In this document: piece by piece, positions 62,401 through 64,000 of the stretch | Layout of the letters: every line of letters starts with the position of its first letter | Position numbering within the stretch: the first letter of the stretch is position 1 | Assembly (NCBI GenBank): GCA_008477525.1 | Contig: SPDT01000006.1 | Location: 523,501-587,500 of the forward strand | DNA from: Hypomyces perniciosus | Lineage: Eukaryota > Ascomycota > Sordariomycetes > Hypocreales > Hypocreaceae | DNA: 64,000 bases | Reading direction: 5' to 3' | The notes under the pieces: model-generated | Database searches by the model: none | Told to the model about the DNA's origin: nothing | What the model saw: the letters and a program-made list of their open reading frames with translations, nothing else | Program-made: the position numbers and the translations under genes

Positions 62401-63418
62401 GTTTGAGAAGATACTGAACCTCAGCAAGTATAAGATTGTCCTCCCCAGCGACGACCCGAATGAACAGGGCCTTGCAGAGAAGTGGGCGGGTTTGCTAGAT
62501 AACATGACAGGGTATGAACGAGACGAAACGAGGTTGATGGAAGCGATCGGCGAGATAAATGGAAGGGCTTTTGCGAAGCGTTTGATGCGAGACTGTAGAC
62601 GCGAGAAGAGAAAGACGGACAAACGCATCCACGCTTTGGTCCACGGTTCAAGCCGACTCTCACCAGGTTGGCAGAATCAGCTCGATGAAGCGAAGAAATA
62701 TTTGGACGAGAAGCGCCGTAAGAAGGAGGAAGAGGAGAAGAAGAAGAAGAATGCTCAAAGTCAGAATGTAGCTGCCCAACCCGGCCAGGCCGCCTCGCCT
62801 AGTCCTACCTCTCAGAACGACTCGGGTTCATCACCACAGATTACTAGACCTACGATAAGTGGTCATCCTGTGCCCCTGAGCGGTTCCCCAAACTCAACAT
62901 CTCGAAAGCGAAAGTGGTCTAGCACCAGTCCGGATGATCCTTTGGAACTGTGGCGTTCACAGCGCAGTCGGAGCGCGACTCGCAGTACCAAGTTTGAAGC
63001 CTTGGACGAGCTGATGTCCGATTTTGGCGAAGACACTGATAACACATTTGCCCCAGCGGGACGTGCGCCGAGACCAGTGCCACGCGAATATGAGATTAGT
63101 GGAGATATCATAGACCAACTTGCAGATGCGGTGGCGATGGACGTGGAAATGATGGATATAGACGAGCCCCCCAACGAAGCGGTGGACAAGCTCCAGGAGG
63201 ACATGGAAAGGGATAGAGAGGCGCACCTGAAGGCGCTAGAAGAGTTGGAGAGATGGCAGGAGATTGCTCACGAGGCCGCAGAAGAGGAGAAACGTCTAGC
63301 GGAGTGGAAGAGGCGCAACCCTGATCCCGAACCTCAAGATGATGATGACAGCGAGGATGAAAGTCTACGCAAGCGGGCTAGATTTTGCGGCACGCTGGAT
63401 AGCATAAAGTCTGATTGA
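59496..63418 (+). CDS. Unrecognised large protein, six exons
   Basis: Exons 59496-59984, 60034-60098, 60154-60259, 60314-60823, 60926-61114 and 61181-63418 give 1198 residues; every junction keeps frame and all introns are 49-102 bp with GT-AG ends. I do not recognise the family. The basic start MARKRRSRDDVYIPSW could be nuclear. The central region is rich in aromatic and charged helices, with W/F-rich GPYVRAQPVFLRWFGGISTR, HGNIGKVFRQDFWD and PPDNPSRTYFSYEE. A long Lys/Glu coiled coil lies near KKYLDEKRRKKEEEEKKKKN, then a disordered Ser/Pro stretch and RKRKWSSTSPDD, a possible nuclear signal. The C-terminal helix is acidic (AMDVEMMDIDEPPNEAVDKL) and the end is basic (RKRARFCG). No membrane segment. 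It has the exon structure and composition of a real, possibly lineage-specific gene. Confidence 0.75.
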
Positions 63419-64000
63419 GTCTTCTAACCTGTTTCTGATAGTCGATGGGATCAAGTGATGCCATCGAGTCTAGGGGGTAGAGTCAGAAGGATATCATGTA
63501 CGGGTTGGAGCATAGCACAGCGTTAAGCAGCTGATGGGAAATCGTTAGGCTAGACGGCGTCGGCGGTGATTTAGAACATCGTATAGCGTTTGAATTGGAG
63601 TCTAGAGCTTTCTAGAAGCTTGAAAGCTGAATAGTCTATCGGAAGCTTTTGTTGCTTCCTCTTACAATTGTGGTCACATGTATGAATAGGTAGGTAGCTT
63701 AGCTTATATCTTGAGGCTTTTTCAACAAAGGTTGTCGGGATGTCCGGTGGCAGACTTGACTTTGATTCACATGTTTGTATCACAATAAATAAGCAAAAAC
63801 TAAATTCGATTGCGGCAAATACAATAGATGTCTAGACGTGATGTGGAAAGATTGATGACGGTTGGCGTCGTATATGGAGAGGCGCTTGTGTGGAGGAATC
63901 AAGTCGTGTGAGCCTCCCCCACACGAAGTCAAAGCAACTAAAAAAAATATAAAAAGAATATCCTGATTAATTCAATCATTAAAAACAACTCCGGAAATGG
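63419..64000. other. 3' flank, end of window
   Basis: The 3' region of the preceding gene and AT-rich DNA to the window end. No gene seen. Confidence 0.6.

Overview
The window is nuclear DNA of a filamentous ascomycete (Pezizomycotina, probably Sordariomycetes; I lean to Hypocreales but cannot prove it). The evidence is short GT-AG introns of about 50-60 bp with CTAAC/CTGAC-like branch points, a fungal elongation factor 3, a Zn2Cys6 regulator, an ASTRA subunit, a JEN-type carboxylate permease, a NACHT-type NLR and a DUF3435 tyrosine-recombinase remnant. Exon models were built by hand from frame continuity and splice signals. Unless stated, family calls are recognition from sequence, not database searches.

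Layout. 1-18.8 kb is mostly conserved single genes: a JEN1-like carboxylate transporter (1819-3998), a Q/G/Y-rich glycine-zipper protein, a TenA/THI-4-like protein, a frameshifted LURP-one/tubby-like gene, a HAD phosphatase, a TTC1-like TPR protein, a three-exon Zn2Cys6 transcription factor, 2.6 kb without a gene, the WD40 protein Asa1, and a conserved-looking unknown. About 18.9-28.2 kb is an accessory island: a truncated captain-like (DUF3435) recombinase with a stop at codon 12, then a 1544-residue NACHT NLR ending in an array of near-identical 32-residue repeats, then gene-poor DNA and a 14-TM-type MFS exporter. 30-56 kb returns to housekeeping genes: pantothenate synthetase, a PlsB/GNPAT-type acyltransferase ending in a possible peroxisomal signal, RNase P/MRP subunit Pop4, a GYF-domain protein, a TTC27-like TPR protein, an amino-acid permease, a tandem pair of tRNA-Gly(GCC) genes of which one has a 12-nt intron, and eEF3. 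The last 7 kb holds a 3.1-kb gap and an unrecognised six-exon gene for about 1198 residues.

How the genes relate. There is no operon-like logic and no biosynthetic core enzyme. Most neighbours are independent core genes, several in divergent pairs that share a promoter (TenA/tubby-like, HAD/TTC1, acyltransferase/POP4). The biologically notable part is the captain remnant plus NLR. It resembles the left end of a decayed Starship-type giant transposon, or a region where such elements have landed, with an incompatibility/immune-receptor type cargo whose repeat array looks built for rapid diversification.
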